Assembly: GCA_027021385.1 (NCBI GenBank)
Contig: JALUUL010000070.1
Location: 31,051 to 95,050, forward strand
Length of the DNA: 64,000 bases
DNA from: Planctomycetota bacterium
GTDB taxonomy: Bacteria > Planctomycetota > UBA1135 > GCA-002748355
Direction: 5' to 3'
Shown here: positions 54,774-63,810 of the stretch, piece after piece
Position numbering within the stretch: position 1 is the stretch's first letter
Layout of the letters: each line of letters starts with the position of its first letter
Program-made: the position numbers and the translations under genes
The notes under the pieces: model-generated
Databases searched by the model: none
Told to the model about the DNA's origin: nothing
What the model saw: only the letters and a program-made list of their open reading frames with translations

Positions 54774-54982
54774 CGGAGGGAGCACAGGCGCGTGACCGGA
54801 AGCCCAAGGACCCGACCCCCTACCCTCGGCACAAGCCCTCGAGATCCGGGCGCCGGACCTTTGGATTAAGCCTTATTTCCGGCGGAAACCATGAGGGGGT
54901 GGAGGGGGAAGGGTCCGCTGAGGTATAAGGAGGCTTCAAGGGGACTCACAGCCAAAGGCTTTTAAACTAGTAGGAGGCCCTG
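54774..54982 (+). promoter_or_regulatory. Leader of the FG-GAP gene at the edge of the AT-richer island
   Basis: Composition becomes AT-richer here. AAGCCTTAT (near 54870) and ATAAGGAGGCTT (near 54927) form an imperfect inverted repeat. TATAAG and TTTAAACTAG lie upstream of TAGGAGG, which is five bases before the ATG at 54983. A promoter is likely, but no -35/-10 pair with good spacing can be assigned. Confidence 0.35.
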
Positions 54983-56938
54983 ATGGTGGCCTGGAAACGC
55001 CCCTGCCTCGTCGCATGCACGATGATCCCGGTCTGCTTGCAAGGGACCCTGGACCAGGCCCGAGCGCAGGCCCTTCTCTATGAAATCCGAGGGAGTACGT
55101 CTCTGCCGATCGGAAGGGAATGGATATCCGTTTCGGATATGACGGGTGATTCTGTCCCGGACTTTTTTGCTTTTTCCGATTCGAGGGTAGATCTGTTTTC
55201 CGGAGCAAATGGGAAACATGTCAGGAAGGTGGCGGATCTGAAACCTGGATGGGCTTCGGTCGACGCGGGTCGAGACGTCAATGGCGACAAAGTTTCAGAT
55301 TTTATCTGCGGGTGGCCCAAGCTAGGGAGAGTTGAACTCCGGTCAGGGAAGAATGGCAGTATCCTCAAAACCTGGACCTCTTCTGTCCCGAAGGAGGGTT
55401 TCGGAATCTCGGTGGGGTTCGTCGGCGACCTGACCGGAGACAAGAGGTCGGACGTCTTTCTTGTTTCGAAGGGGCTGCCCTACCCCATTCATCCCTCTCC
55501 CATTCCTCCCAGCCTTCAGGTCCTGGACTCTGGAACCGGGAACCTGGTTCGAAAAACTCTTCTCCCCAAGAATATCGATTACGTTGCCGCAAGACCAGGT
55601 TTCGACCTTGACGGTAACGGGACTGAAGAGATTGTTCTGAGTACAAGAAATGTAAGTGGCTGGTCAACTAGATGGGGGACGGTAATATTTTCATACCCTG
55701 AAATCCGCGTATGGGATTTGAGCACGTTCAAAGTATCCGTATACATGTATGGCAGAAGCGGATCCCGTTTGGTTCCCCCTTACCTGTTTGCAGAGGTCGG
55801 GGACCTTGACGCGGATAAAGCCGCGGATCTATTGCTTGGCATTGAAGGGCAGAATAAAGTCGATGTGATTTCGGGTAAAACAAAGAGAGTTCTCTATTCT
55901 CATCGATTGTCCAGCTTTGATTTCGGCCGGAGGCCTCTGGGGGATCTGGATGGTGATGGAATCCCTGACTATTCCATCGAAGACAAGTCGAAATCCGAGG
56001 TCGTCGTTTTTCATGGCGCCAACCATAAAGAATTGTGGGCTCATCGTTATTCGATCGCCGCGAAGAATAAATTCCACCTTGGATTGGAGGACCTCGATCT
56101 CGATTCCATCCCGGAGATTGCGATTGGCGACTCGTCATCGTTGAGGGTTTATCGATACAATCCGAGCCGATGGGAGGCCGGGTATGCTTCCTTGCTTGAG
56201 CCTTCAGGGCCGAAAGGGCTGGGGAAAGGTTATCTCACGGGGACCGGGAAGCCAATCGTCGGGAAATCTCTGGCTTTAACCTGTGACGCTCCGAATTATA
56301 ATTTTGCGGTCTTCCTCATCGGAATGAAACCTCATCTTGGGGATATGGCTCCGATCCCCGGGAATCCTCTTCTCCTGTATCTGGATAAACAGTATTTGCT
56401 TCCCTGGACCTTTTCGTCAAGCATGGTTAACGGCAAAGCGCAGTTGGCGCTGTCATTGCCGCATGTCGAATCTCTCATTCCGATTCAGTTTGGAATTCAA
56501 GCGGCTCTTTTTTCGCTCCAGGGTTCGGGAAAGACTGGTGCGAGCAATCTGCTGCTTGTAAAGCCTGGCTTGGACTATCCTTCGGGTCGCTCTTTCTTTT
56601 CCATCGGGTTCAGGTTCGCAATCGGGGCGCAATCCAACTACAAAGACAGGTTGGGAAATCCCGTCCCTTTCTATCGAAATAGCGATGTAGCCAAATCAGT
56701 GATTTTCAAGGGTTCAAAGGGAGCCGGTGTTGGTCCTTTAGAGTTTCGAACCGGGCCGGGATCTCCGCCAATCGGGGGAGGATTCCTTTTGGGTTCGGTC
56801 CCAATTGCCGGTACACGATTCAGTGTCAAGGTTTGGGTCCCTCCCGGGAAGGGGACCCCCGTCCACGTTTATTTGCGAAATGCCGATGGGAAAAATATGA
56901 TGTCCGTGTCCTTGGAGGCTATTTCGGTTCTGGATTAG
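54983..56938 (+). CDS. Secreted FG-GAP/VCBS repeat protein
   Basis: 651 residues, exported (signal peptide with CLVACTMIPVCL). At least seven calcium-loop repeats of the FG-GAP/integrin-alpha type are visible: DMTGDSVPDFF, DVNGDKVSDFI, DLTGDKRSDVF, DLDGNGTEEIV, DLDADKAADLL, DLDGDGIPDYS and DLDLDSIPEIA. They suggest a beta-propeller. A C-terminal domain from about residue 415 (PIVGKSLALTCDAPNYNFAV) resembles the shared extracellular domain seen in two other proteins here. Codon use is AT-rich compared with neighbours. The stop lies inside the convergent gene (20-base overlap). No enzymatic motif. Confidence 0.85.
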   Translation: MVAWKRPCLVACTMIPVCLQGTLDQARAQALLYEIRGSTSLPIGREWISVSDMTGDSVPDFFAFSDSRVDLFSGANGKHVRKVADLKPGWASVDAGRDVNGDKVSDFICGWPKLGRVELRSGKNGSILKTWTSSVPKEGFGISVGFVGDLTGDKRSDVFLVSKGLPYPIHPSPIPPSLQVLDSGTGNLVRKTLLPKNIDYVAARPGFDLDGNGTEEIVLSTRNVSGWSTRWGTVIFSYPEIRVWDLSTFKVSVYMYGRSGSRLVPPYLFAEVGDLDADKAADLLLGIEGQNKVDVISGKTKRVLYSHRLSSFDFGRRPLGDLDGDGIPDYSIEDKSKSEVVVFHGANHKELWAHRYSIAAKNKFHLGLEDLDLDSIPEIAIGDSSSLRVYRYNPSRWEAGYASLLEPSGPKGLGKGYLTGTGKPIVGKSLALTCDAPNYNFAVFLIGMKPHLGDMAPIPGNPLLLYLDKQYLLPWTFSSSMVNGKAQLALSLPHVESLIPIQFGIQAALFSLQGSGKTGASNLLLVKPGLDYPSGRSFFSIGFRFAIGAQSNYKDRLGNPVPFYRNSDVAKSVIFKGSKGAGVGPLEFRTGPGSPPIGGGFLLGSVPIAGTRFSVKVWVPPGKGTPVHVYLRNADGKNMMSVSLEAISVLD

Positions 56939-58292
56939 CGATCCACCTCCCCGGAGCAAAGATTGTAGAAATGCTGACTCCGAGGATGAGAACTTGCAGG
57001 GAGAGCGTCCACAGAGCCCGTGCGTGCTGCTCCTTGGGAAGAGGGGAAGCGAATATTATGAAGAGGGCAAGGAGTAAATAGAAGGTCTTTCTCCCTCTGG
57101 GATTCATCATGAGGAGTCCGAGCAAGATCAAAAAGGACAGGTTTCCGAAGTAGGCGGAAAGGTAGGGGCTTCCCAATTGGGCCAGGCAGACAATCGCGAA
57201 TAATTGCAAGATTCTCCAGGAAGAAGGGTAGTTTTTCTCATTTCTCTTGAATGAGGAGAATCCTAGCCACAAGATTGAAATGAGAACAACCGAAATCCAC
57301 CCTGTTCTCCATAATGGATCGACAAGGGCCTGTGGCTTTGCCATCCATCCGAGAACACTGAACTTGTGCATGATGCTGGGGATGGAGAGGTTTGACGCCG
57401 CAGGAACGGGAAAGGCCAGAAAAGGAAACGCTCTCCCATCAGCAAGCCTGGGGACTTCCCAGGTCAGGAACTCTTTGAATGGTTCCCATCCGAAAAACAG
57501 CGAAGAAATCCAAGTTAATAATGCTGTCCAAAGGAAAGCCCAGATCACAGGAGCCCATTTTCGTCCGAAGAGGTAAACAAGCAAGACTACACCTGGCCAG
57601 AGTTTTGTCGCAGAGGCGAATGCCATGAAGAAGCCTCCGGCAATCGGTCGTTTTCTCTCTATCATCGCGATTCCGAGAGCGGTAAATCCGATGACCAACG
57701 GGTGTATATTTCCAACCTGGAGAATAAAGTTCAAAGCATTGGACGCGAGAAAACCTCCCAGAAGAAAAGACAGACTTATTCCTCTGCCTTTTTCCATCGG
57801 ATAGAACAGAATGATTGCTGAAATCAGAAAGGCCGAGAATAAGATCGAAAACCATGCGACTCTCAAGATCTTCAAGTTTTTCGAAATGGATAGGATTCCT
57901 GCGGGCAATAACAATGGGACAGGTGAGTATGGGTATCTGTCGATCGTATGGCCTTTACTGAAAGCGCGCGGCAAGTGTCCAGAAATAGATGGTTCCGCTT
58001 TGGAATGGTAGTGCATGGGATCGTAAAGCCAGCGTTTTCTATTCAAAGCCAAATCCCCGGCAATGAAATACGCCGTTGCGCAGTAATGACGCTTCGCAAA
58101 TGAGCTGATCGCCCATTTCGTCTCTCCTGGGAACAGGGCAAACATGGAAGATTTGAAGACGCGGAGAGTTGCGAGAGCAAGGAGAGCGATAGAAGCCATC
58201 CACAACAGGAGTTTCCGGTAGGTGTTCTTTCTCTCCCGTTTGGAAATCCTGTTGAAGGAGAGTGAATCCAGTCCCTCGTGACTATCGCCCAT
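56919..58292 (-). CDS. GT87/DUF2029-type polytopic membrane protein
   Basis: 457 residues with about ten membrane helices. HYCATAYFIAGDLALNRKRWLYD in the first loop, the RYPYSPVPLLLPAGIL segment and AGGFFMAFASATKLWPGVVLLVYLFGRKW match the DUF2029 family, which includes mannosyltransferases of the GT87 type that use polyprenyl-phosphate sugars. Codon use is AT-rich, unlike flanking genes, although the start overlaps the upstream GC-rich gene by 11 bases. It could decorate surface glycans. Substrate unknown. Confidence 0.78.
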   Translation of the reverse strand: MGDSHEGLDSLSFNRISKRERKNTYRKLLLWMASIALLALATLRVFKSSMFALFPGETKWAISSFAKRHYCATAYFIAGDLALNRKRWLYDPMHYHSKAEPSISGHLPRAFSKGHTIDRYPYSPVPLLLPAGILSISKNLKILRVAWFSILFSAFLISAIILFYPMEKGRGISLSFLLGGFLASNALNFILQVGNIHPLVIGFTALGIAMIERKRPIAGGFFMAFASATKLWPGVVLLVYLFGRKWAPVIWAFLWTALLTWISSLFFGWEPFKEFLTWEVPRLADGRAFPFLAFPVPAASNLSIPSIMHKFSVLGWMAKPQALVDPLWRTGWISVVLISILWLGFSSFKRNEKNYPSSWRILQLFAIVCLAQLGSPYLSAYFGNLSFLILLGLLMMNPRGRKTFYLLLALFIIFASPLPKEQHARALWTLSLQVLILGVSISTIFAPGRWIANPEPK

Positions 58293-59349
58293 GTTTCAGT
58301 GGGGAAGCTGGACTTCGTTCCTCGAGCGGATCCCTGCGGTTCGCGAATGTGCTGAGGGGAGGTTGAAGAGAGTAGGCCTCGAGGAACGGATGAAAGTCGG
58401 GGCGTCTGGTCAGGAAGGAGTTCCAGGCCTCATGCTGGGACGCCGCACAGGAGGCCATCGCGAACAGGACCGGAATCGAAGAGGGGTCTCCAGGGCTGCC
58501 CAGGGCGGCTTCGAGGGAGGGGAAGGCCGCGGGGCCGAGTTCGGCTGCGAGGAGGCGGCCGAGGAGACCCGCGGTTTCGGGGTCGGTCTCGGGGAGGAGG
58601 CGGAGGAGGGTCTCGCCGAGTCCCTCGGTGCCGGCCGCGTGGAGGACGGCCGCGAGGTCGCCGCGGAGGTCGGCGATGGAGGGGGCCGCCAGGAGTGCGC
58701 GGAGGCGCTGCTTCCTTGCTTCAGGGATTCTCCGGCAGAGGTCCGGGCGGCGCCTGAGGAATCGTGCGTAGCCCCGGCGGACCGCAGGAACCGGGACGCC
58801 GGGCTCGAGGAGGTCGAGGCCTCCTACCTCCTCCTGTTCTTCGGGAGCGACCAGGATGCGAAGGAAGCGTCTCCAGGTCGAACGGGCCGGCTCGGAGGAC
58901 GGCCATGACTGAATCAGGCCGGGCATCCGCAGAGCCTGAACCTCCCCGCTTCCGAGGCGACGGAAGAATCCGATCCAGGGCCCGGAGGAAAGAGTGGGGG
59001 ATCCGGGGGACGCTCCCGGAGCGGGGACGAGGACGAGGAGGGAGCCGTTCGCCCGTCCATGAAGGACCTCGAGGACGCGAAGGGTTCCACGCTCTCTCGG
59101 ACCCTCGACGGCGGCGACGAGGTCGGCGAGTTCCAGGGCAAGGTCGAAGGAGGGGCCGGCGAGGCCCGCCGGGTCCGTCGCATGCGCGGGGAGAGCGCCT
59201 CCGGCCGGGACCCCTCCCGGCAAGGGGGCGGGGAGCGGCGTGGGAGCATCGGGGCCCCGCCCCGCGGGGAGGAGAAGAAGGAGCAGCAGAAGCTTCGAGA
59301 GGGTGGTTCGCCGACGGATCGGGGCGGCCTTCGTGGATTCAGTTGCCAT
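58282..59349 (-). CDS. Hypothetical exported protein with helical repeat-like C-terminus
   Basis: 355 residues. N-terminal hydrophobic stretch LSKLLLLLLLLPAGRG, then a beta-rich domain (LADLVAAVEGPRERGTLRVLEVL; LVLVPAPGASPG) and a helical, HEAT-like C-terminal half (RLLPETDPETAGLLGRLLAAELG). No family recognised. Its start overlaps the stop of the zincin-like gene by 11 bases, and its end overlaps the GT87 gene start by 11 bases. Confidence 0.65.
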   Translation of the reverse strand: MATESTKAAPIRRRTTLSKLLLLLLLLPAGRGPDAPTPLPAPLPGGVPAGGALPAHATDPAGLAGPSFDLALELADLVAAVEGPRERGTLRVLEVLHGRANGSLLVLVPAPGASPGSPTLSSGPWIGFFRRLGSGEVQALRMPGLIQSWPSSEPARSTWRRFLRILVAPEEQEEVGGLDLLEPGVPVPAVRRGYARFLRRRPDLCRRIPEARKQRLRALLAAPSIADLRGDLAAVLHAAGTEGLGETLLRLLPETDPETAGLLGRLLAAELGPAAFPSLEAALGSPGDPSSIPVLFAMASCAASQHEAWNSFLTRRPDFHPFLEAYSLQPPLSTFANRRDPLEERSPASPLKHGR

Positions 59350-61165
59350 AGAAGACCTTCTCCTGGAGGTAGGCCCTGAGGAGTGGATTGAAGTCCGTCG
59401 AGGGATTCAGGGACTTCGTGAACGAAAGGCCCGGCGACATGATCTCTTGCGCGGTCGCCGGAAAGATCGTCGTAGACGAGAGATCGATGTGGCCGTCCGT
59501 CGAACCCGGAAAGACTGCGGGCAGGTTTCCGTAGAGGCCGGTAGGTTGGGCTCCGTTCTGCACGAGCCCCATCGAATGCCCGCTCTCGTGTGCGGTGACG
59601 ACCGCGAGGAAGCGGCCGAGCCGCGCGATCGCGGTCTCGATCCGGCCCTGCCGGGTGTCTCCCGAAGTCGAGGACAGGAGATTTTGCAAGCGGGTCTTGT
59701 CGGCGGCGTCCTCGCCGATCGGCGTACCGCGGTGATCGAGGAACTCGTCGAAGGTCTGCCGGAAGAGCGAACCCGTCAGGTTGATCGAGAAGGCCGTGAG
59801 GGTGTGGAGGAAGACGCCGAGACGGTTCGTCGAGGGCGGATTCGAGGAGGGATGGAGGGTGTCGTCGTCCTGGCTCCCGTTGTTCGGGTCGAAGAAGGCG
59901 AGCCCGAGCGCGCCGAGGTCCGAGCTGCCTGCGACGGCGAGGCGGGAGTGCGTGCCCGAGGCGTAGGGCACGCGGCTCTGTCCGGCGGGGAAGCCTCCGG
60001 GGTCGGTGAAGGTGTAGACGACCTTCGTGTTCCGGTAGAACGTTCCGAGCCAGGTGAGCCATTCCGAGCGCAGAAGATCCATCACGACCTCGTTCGAGTC
60101 TTTGCCGCCGGAGACGTTCGCGATAGGGCTCGGACTGTGGAGGCCGAGGATCCGGAGTTCCTCCTCGAAGTCGGGGAGACCGTTCGCCCCGATCGCGACG
60201 GAAAGGGTGATCGTGACCCCGCCGTCCGAAGTCGAGGAACTCAGGGCCTCGAGGTCCCGGGAGAGGTCGAGGTACCAGACCTGCCCGCCGGGGGGGCCGT
60301 CCTCGAAGGGACGGAGAGCGTCGGTCGGCTTCTTGACCCGGAAGGCGAAGCTCAGGGGAGGAGACCGTTCTCCGGAGAGGTCGGCGACCGTGAGTGTCAG
60401 AACGGCGTCCCCTTCCGGGAAGACCAGGGTCGAGGGGACCGTCCAGTGGGCGGCGTTCGCTCCCGGGGAACCACTAAGAAAGGGGAGGAGGTTGGTGCCG
60501 GGGGGGCGGGCCTGGCCCCCCGCCACGACCTGGACGTCGCAGTCCAGGAGGAAGGCGGTGGCATCGAGGGCCGAGGAGGCGTCCGTGTAGGCTGCGTCGA
60601 TCGTGAAACCCGAAGGCGCCGCCTGGAGGGTTCCCCCCGCGGTTCCGGTCCCGTTGAGTTCGGCAGGGACCCCGGCGAGGGTCAGGGAGGAGATCGAGGG
60701 GCGGTTTCCGTCGGAGAGACGGATCGTGACCGGAAGGCCGGGGGGCAGGAGGTTTCCCTTGAGATCGACGATGGCGTCCTGCCCGGCTCGGATCGCGAGG
60801 GTCGAGCTACCCGGAGTGAAGGAGACTCCCGAACCGAGGACGATCCCGAGGCTCCTCGAGTCGAGGAGGGCGGGTGCGTTCCGGACCGTTCCCAGGGAAT
60901 CCCCGCCCGTGTCGAGGTCCATGCCGTCCAGGAGCGCGCCTCCGACCAGCGTGATATCCCCGGAGAAATAGAGACGAAGGGTTTCGCCGGGGTCCGGAAC
61001 TCGGTCCGAGGGGCTCGATCCCTCGAAGACCGCCGCGACGAGGGTGATGGAAAGAGGGGCCGGATTCGAGGAGCCGCCCCCTCCGCCTCCCCCGCAGGCG
61101 GCGAGGCAGAGGGTTCCGGCGAGAAGGAGGGATCGGCGAAGGACGAGAGTGGGTGCTGGGCGCAT
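59339..61165 (-). CDS. Secreted lipoprotein with zincin-like HExxH motif
   Basis: 608 residues. The lipoprotein signal ends LAGTLCLAAC (Cys24) and is followed by a Gly/Ser run. N-terminal Ig-like beta domains (SITLVAAVFEGSSPSDRVPDPGE) precede the C-terminal catalytic-looking motif VTAHESGHSMGLV near residue 525, with the downstream methionine segment EIMSPGLSFTKSLN that could form a metzincin-type Met-turn. The third metal ligand is not clearly assigned, so activity is tentative. A surface peptidase is the most likely role. First gene of a three-gene overlapping minus-strand cluster. Confidence 0.72.
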   Translation of the reverse strand: MRPAPTLVLRRSLLLAGTLCLAACGGGGGGGSSNPAPLSITLVAAVFEGSSPSDRVPDPGETLRLYFSGDITLVGGALLDGMDLDTGGDSLGTVRNAPALLDSRSLGIVLGSGVSFTPGSSTLAIRAGQDAIVDLKGNLLPPGLPVTIRLSDGNRPSISSLTLAGVPAELNGTGTAGGTLQAAPSGFTIDAAYTDASSALDATAFLLDCDVQVVAGGQARPPGTNLLPFLSGSPGANAAHWTVPSTLVFPEGDAVLTLTVADLSGERSPPLSFAFRVKKPTDALRPFEDGPPGGQVWYLDLSRDLEALSSSTSDGGVTITLSVAIGANGLPDFEEELRILGLHSPSPIANVSGGKDSNEVVMDLLRSEWLTWLGTFYRNTKVVYTFTDPGGFPAGQSRVPYASGTHSRLAVAGSSDLGALGLAFFDPNNGSQDDDTLHPSSNPPSTNRLGVFLHTLTAFSINLTGSLFRQTFDEFLDHRGTPIGEDAADKTRLQNLLSSTSGDTRQGRIETAIARLGRFLAVVTAHESGHSMGLVQNGAQPTGLYGNLPAVFPGSTDGHIDLSSTTIFPATAQEIMSPGLSFTKSLNPSTDFNPLLRAYLQEKVFYGN

Positions 61166-61429
61166 CGCGAGGGTCCGTATCGGGGAGATGTTTCCCCTTT
61201 CCTATCGGCGGGAAAAGGGAAGGGAACGCATTCCTCCGAAATCCTCGGGGGAGGCCCGGATCGAAAACGGAGGCTTCGGCCGGCAAATCCGCCCAGGAAC
61301 GGAGGTTCCGCACATTCTCAACTCTCCCGGCCGCCCGGTCGAAGAGGAGCCTGCGCGTGCTTCGAAGTCGGGACCGGGGGGGTCCGGACCGGGGCGCACG
61401 ACCAGGGGGGGACCGAACGAGAGCGGGTC
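61166..61429. promoter_or_regulatory. Divergent intergenic region with an inverted repeat
   Basis: 264 bases between the zincin-like gene and the kinase. Near 61190-61225 CCTTTCC ... GGGAAAAGG and flanking bases form an imperfect inverted repeat that could be an operator or leader hairpin. No promoter hexamers or small gene recognised. Confidence 0.3.
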
Positions 61430-62359
61430 ATGATCAAGATCGCTGTCGGACAGGTGGTCGGGGGGTACAAGGTGACCCGATTCCTCGGAAGAGGAGGGTT
61501 CAGCTACGTCTACCTCGCTGAGGATCCCGAGACCGGGAAGAAGGTCGCGCTCAAGCTCGGCAACGCGGCGGGGGGCGGCCACTACGTGACACGGCTCCTG
61601 GAGGTGACCTCCAAGCGTTCCGTGAACGGCATCAGCCCCGACGAGACGCCGGGCGAGGCCGTCTTCCTCCACGCCGGGGGCGTCCGGATCGACTTCCTCG
61701 ACCGGATCGAGATCGACAACCTGATCGTCCGGGAATACGAGTTCCTGTCGAAGGTCGTCTCCCCCAACGTCGTCAAGGTGCGGAAGCTCCTGGAGCACGA
61801 CGGGCGTCCGGTCATCGCGATGGAGTACGTCCGCGGAAAGACCCTGCGGGAGAAGATCCGCAACCTCGAGGGCATCCATCTCAATTGGTTCCTCTCGATC
61901 GTCCGGGCTCTCCAGGCTCTGAACGCCGAGGGCTCGATGGCCTTCCACGGCGACCTGAAACCCGAGAACATCATCGTAAAGCCCTCGGGCAAGGTCGTCC
62001 TTCTGGATCCCGCCTACCGGGACGAGGCCAGCCAGGTCCTCTCGACGACCCCCTATTACAACCCGCTCGTGCACCGGGATTCGAAAGCCGACGTCATGGC
62101 GATCGGGATCATGATCTATGAGATCCTGACCGGAACCCTCCCCTTCGAGGAGGTCCCCTGGAAGTACGCGGGGGTCGAGATGGGGGGGGAGACCCTCAGG
62201 CTCTCGCTCTCCTACTTCCTGAGCTACCAGCCGCCGCGCTTCCTGAATCCGAAGACACCCGACGGGCTCGAGGACATCATCTATCGCTGTATCACCGTGC
62301 CCGGATACGTCCTCGACGATCTGCGCGGAGACCTCGAGGAGTTCATCGGCCGGGCCTGA
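61430..62359 (+). CDS. Atypical protein kinase
   Basis: 309 residues, a compact kinase domain only. Glycine loop LGRGGFSYVYLAE, Lys42 in VALKLG, catalytic loop MAFHGDLKPENIIV where Arg of HRD is Gly, and LLDPAYRDE where Phe-Gly of DFG is Pro-Ala. An insertion (LEVTSKRSVNGISPDETPGE) follows strand 3. The helix DVMAIGIMIYEILTGTLPF is canonical. The catalytic Asp, the glycine loop and the metal-site Asp are present, so it may still be active, or it may be a regulatory pseudokinase. No sensor domain or membrane helix. Confidence 0.87.
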   Translation: MIKIAVGQVVGGYKVTRFLGRGGFSYVYLAEDPETGKKVALKLGNAAGGGHYVTRLLEVTSKRSVNGISPDETPGEAVFLHAGGVRIDFLDRIEIDNLIVREYEFLSKVVSPNVVKVRKLLEHDGRPVIAMEYVRGKTLREKIRNLEGIHLNWFLSIVRALQALNAEGSMAFHGDLKPENIIVKPSGKVVLLDPAYRDEASQVLSTTPYYNPLVHRDSKADVMAIGIMIYEILTGTLPFEEVPWKYAGVEMGGETLRLSLSYFLSYQPPRFLNPKTPDGLEDIIYRCITVPGYVLDDLRGDLEEFIGRA

Positions 62360-62370
62360 GGAATCCGCCC

Positions 62371-63759
62371 TCAGTTCCGGCTCTCGGCGAGGACCTCTTC
62401 CTCGTGTTCGGAGCCCGCGTCGAGGGATGCGAGCCTGGGGATCTCCGAGCCCAGCCTGCGGCGAAGAGTCCGAAGGAGGAGGAGGGCGATCAGGAAGAGG
62501 GCGAGGACGAGGCCGAGCCACAATCCCTCCGGGCCGAGGCCCAGGGGAAAGCCGAGGAGGAGGGCCGCGGGGATGCCGCAGAGCCAGAAGCCCAGGAGGT
62601 GGATTCGCATCGGCGTTCGGGTGTCGCCGCTGCCCCGGAGGATCCCACCGGAGACGACCTGCAGCCCGTCGAAGACCTGGAACGCCCCGGCCAGGGGAAG
62701 GAGACGGCGGGCGACCCCGACCGCGCCCTCCTGGTCGCTGAAGATGCGGGCCAGGGTTTCGGGGAGGAGGAGGAAGAGGGCGGCGGCGAGCCCCATGAAG
62801 CCGACTCCGGCCAGGAGGGCGACGCCGGCCCGGAGCCGCGCGGCTTCCATCTCGCCCCGTCCGATCGCATGGCCGACCCTGGCGGCCGCCGCGCCGCCGA
62901 TCCCGAGCGGGACCATGAAGGTGATCGAGGCGAGGTGCAGGGCGATCTGATGCCCGGCGACCTCGTCGGTTCCGATCCAGCCCATGAAGACGAGGATCGA
63001 GGCGAAGCCCCCGATCTCGGCGACGAGCTGGAAGCCGATCGGCCGGCAGAGCCGGAAGAGCCGGCGGAGCGCGGAGGAATCGAAGCTCCGTCGGTTCCAT
63101 GGGCGCAGGCAGGGAAGGACCTCGCGGCGCGCGAGGCGGAGGAGGGCGAGCGCCATCAGGATCCGGACCGCGCTCGTGGCGAGGGCGCAGCCCTCCGCCC
63201 CCATCGCGGGGAAGCCGAAGAGCCCTCGGATCCACATGAAGTCGAGGAGGGCGTTCGCGAGGTTGCCGAGAACCGAGACCGAGAGGAGGAAGCGGGTCCG
63301 GTGCCTCGCCTGGAGGAGGCGAGTCAAGGACATGTAGAAGAACCAGGCGGGCACGCCGGGGATCAGGAGGAGGGCGAAGTCCGCCGCTTCCGAGGCGAGG
63401 GCCTCGGGCTGGCCGAGCAACCGGAAGAGAGGGCCGGCCGGAAGGAGGAGAAGGCAGGTCGGGAGGCAGAGAAGGGCGGCGAGGACGAGCCCGCGCTGGA
63501 ACCCGAGGGCGAGTCCCTTGCGGTCCCCCGCCCCTTCCGCCTGCGCGAGGATCGGATCGAGTCCGTGGAGACAGCCGATGCCGAAGAAGCTGACGAGGTG
63601 GACGAAGGAATGTCCGAGAGCCGAGGCGGCGAGGGCCGTGGCGGAGACCCGGCCTAGGAAGATGTTGTCCACCGCGGCCATCGCCATCATTCCGAGGTTC
63701 GAGGCGATGATCGGGCCCGCGAGGCGGAAGAGGCTGCGGAATTCGCGGGAGATGGGCAT
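62371..63759 (-). CDS. MATE-family multidrug/sodium exporter
   Basis: 462 residues with twelve hydrophobic helices in two homologous halves. RLAGPIIASNLGMMAMAAVDNIFLG is the start typical for MATE/NorM proteins, and GADEVAGHQIALHLA-like wording (GTDEVAGHQIALHLASITFM) with MVPLGIGGAAAARVGHAIG marks the second half. These exporters use sodium or proton gradients to extrude cationic drugs or metabolites. It ends 11 bases from the convergent kinase. Confidence 0.94.
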   Translation of the reverse strand: MPISREFRSLFRLAGPIIASNLGMMAMAAVDNIFLGRVSATALAASALGHSFVHLVSFFGIGCLHGLDPILAQAEGAGDRKGLALGFQRGLVLAALLCLPTCLLLLPAGPLFRLLGQPEALASEAADFALLLIPGVPAWFFYMSLTRLLQARHRTRFLLSVSVLGNLANALLDFMWIRGLFGFPAMGAEGCALATSAVRILMALALLRLARREVLPCLRPWNRRSFDSSALRRLFRLCRPIGFQLVAEIGGFASILVFMGWIGTDEVAGHQIALHLASITFMVPLGIGGAAAARVGHAIGRGEMEAARLRAGVALLAGVGFMGLAAALFLLLPETLARIFSDQEGAVGVARRLLPLAGAFQVFDGLQVVSGGILRGSGDTRTPMRIHLLGFWLCGIPAALLLGFPLGLGPEGLWLGLVLALFLIALLLLRTLRRRLGSEIPRLASLDAGSEHEEEVLAESRN

Positions 63760-63810
63760 CCTGTCGGTCCGGCGGAATCGGTAAGGAAAGGGGAGCGGAG
63801 GGGGCCGAGG

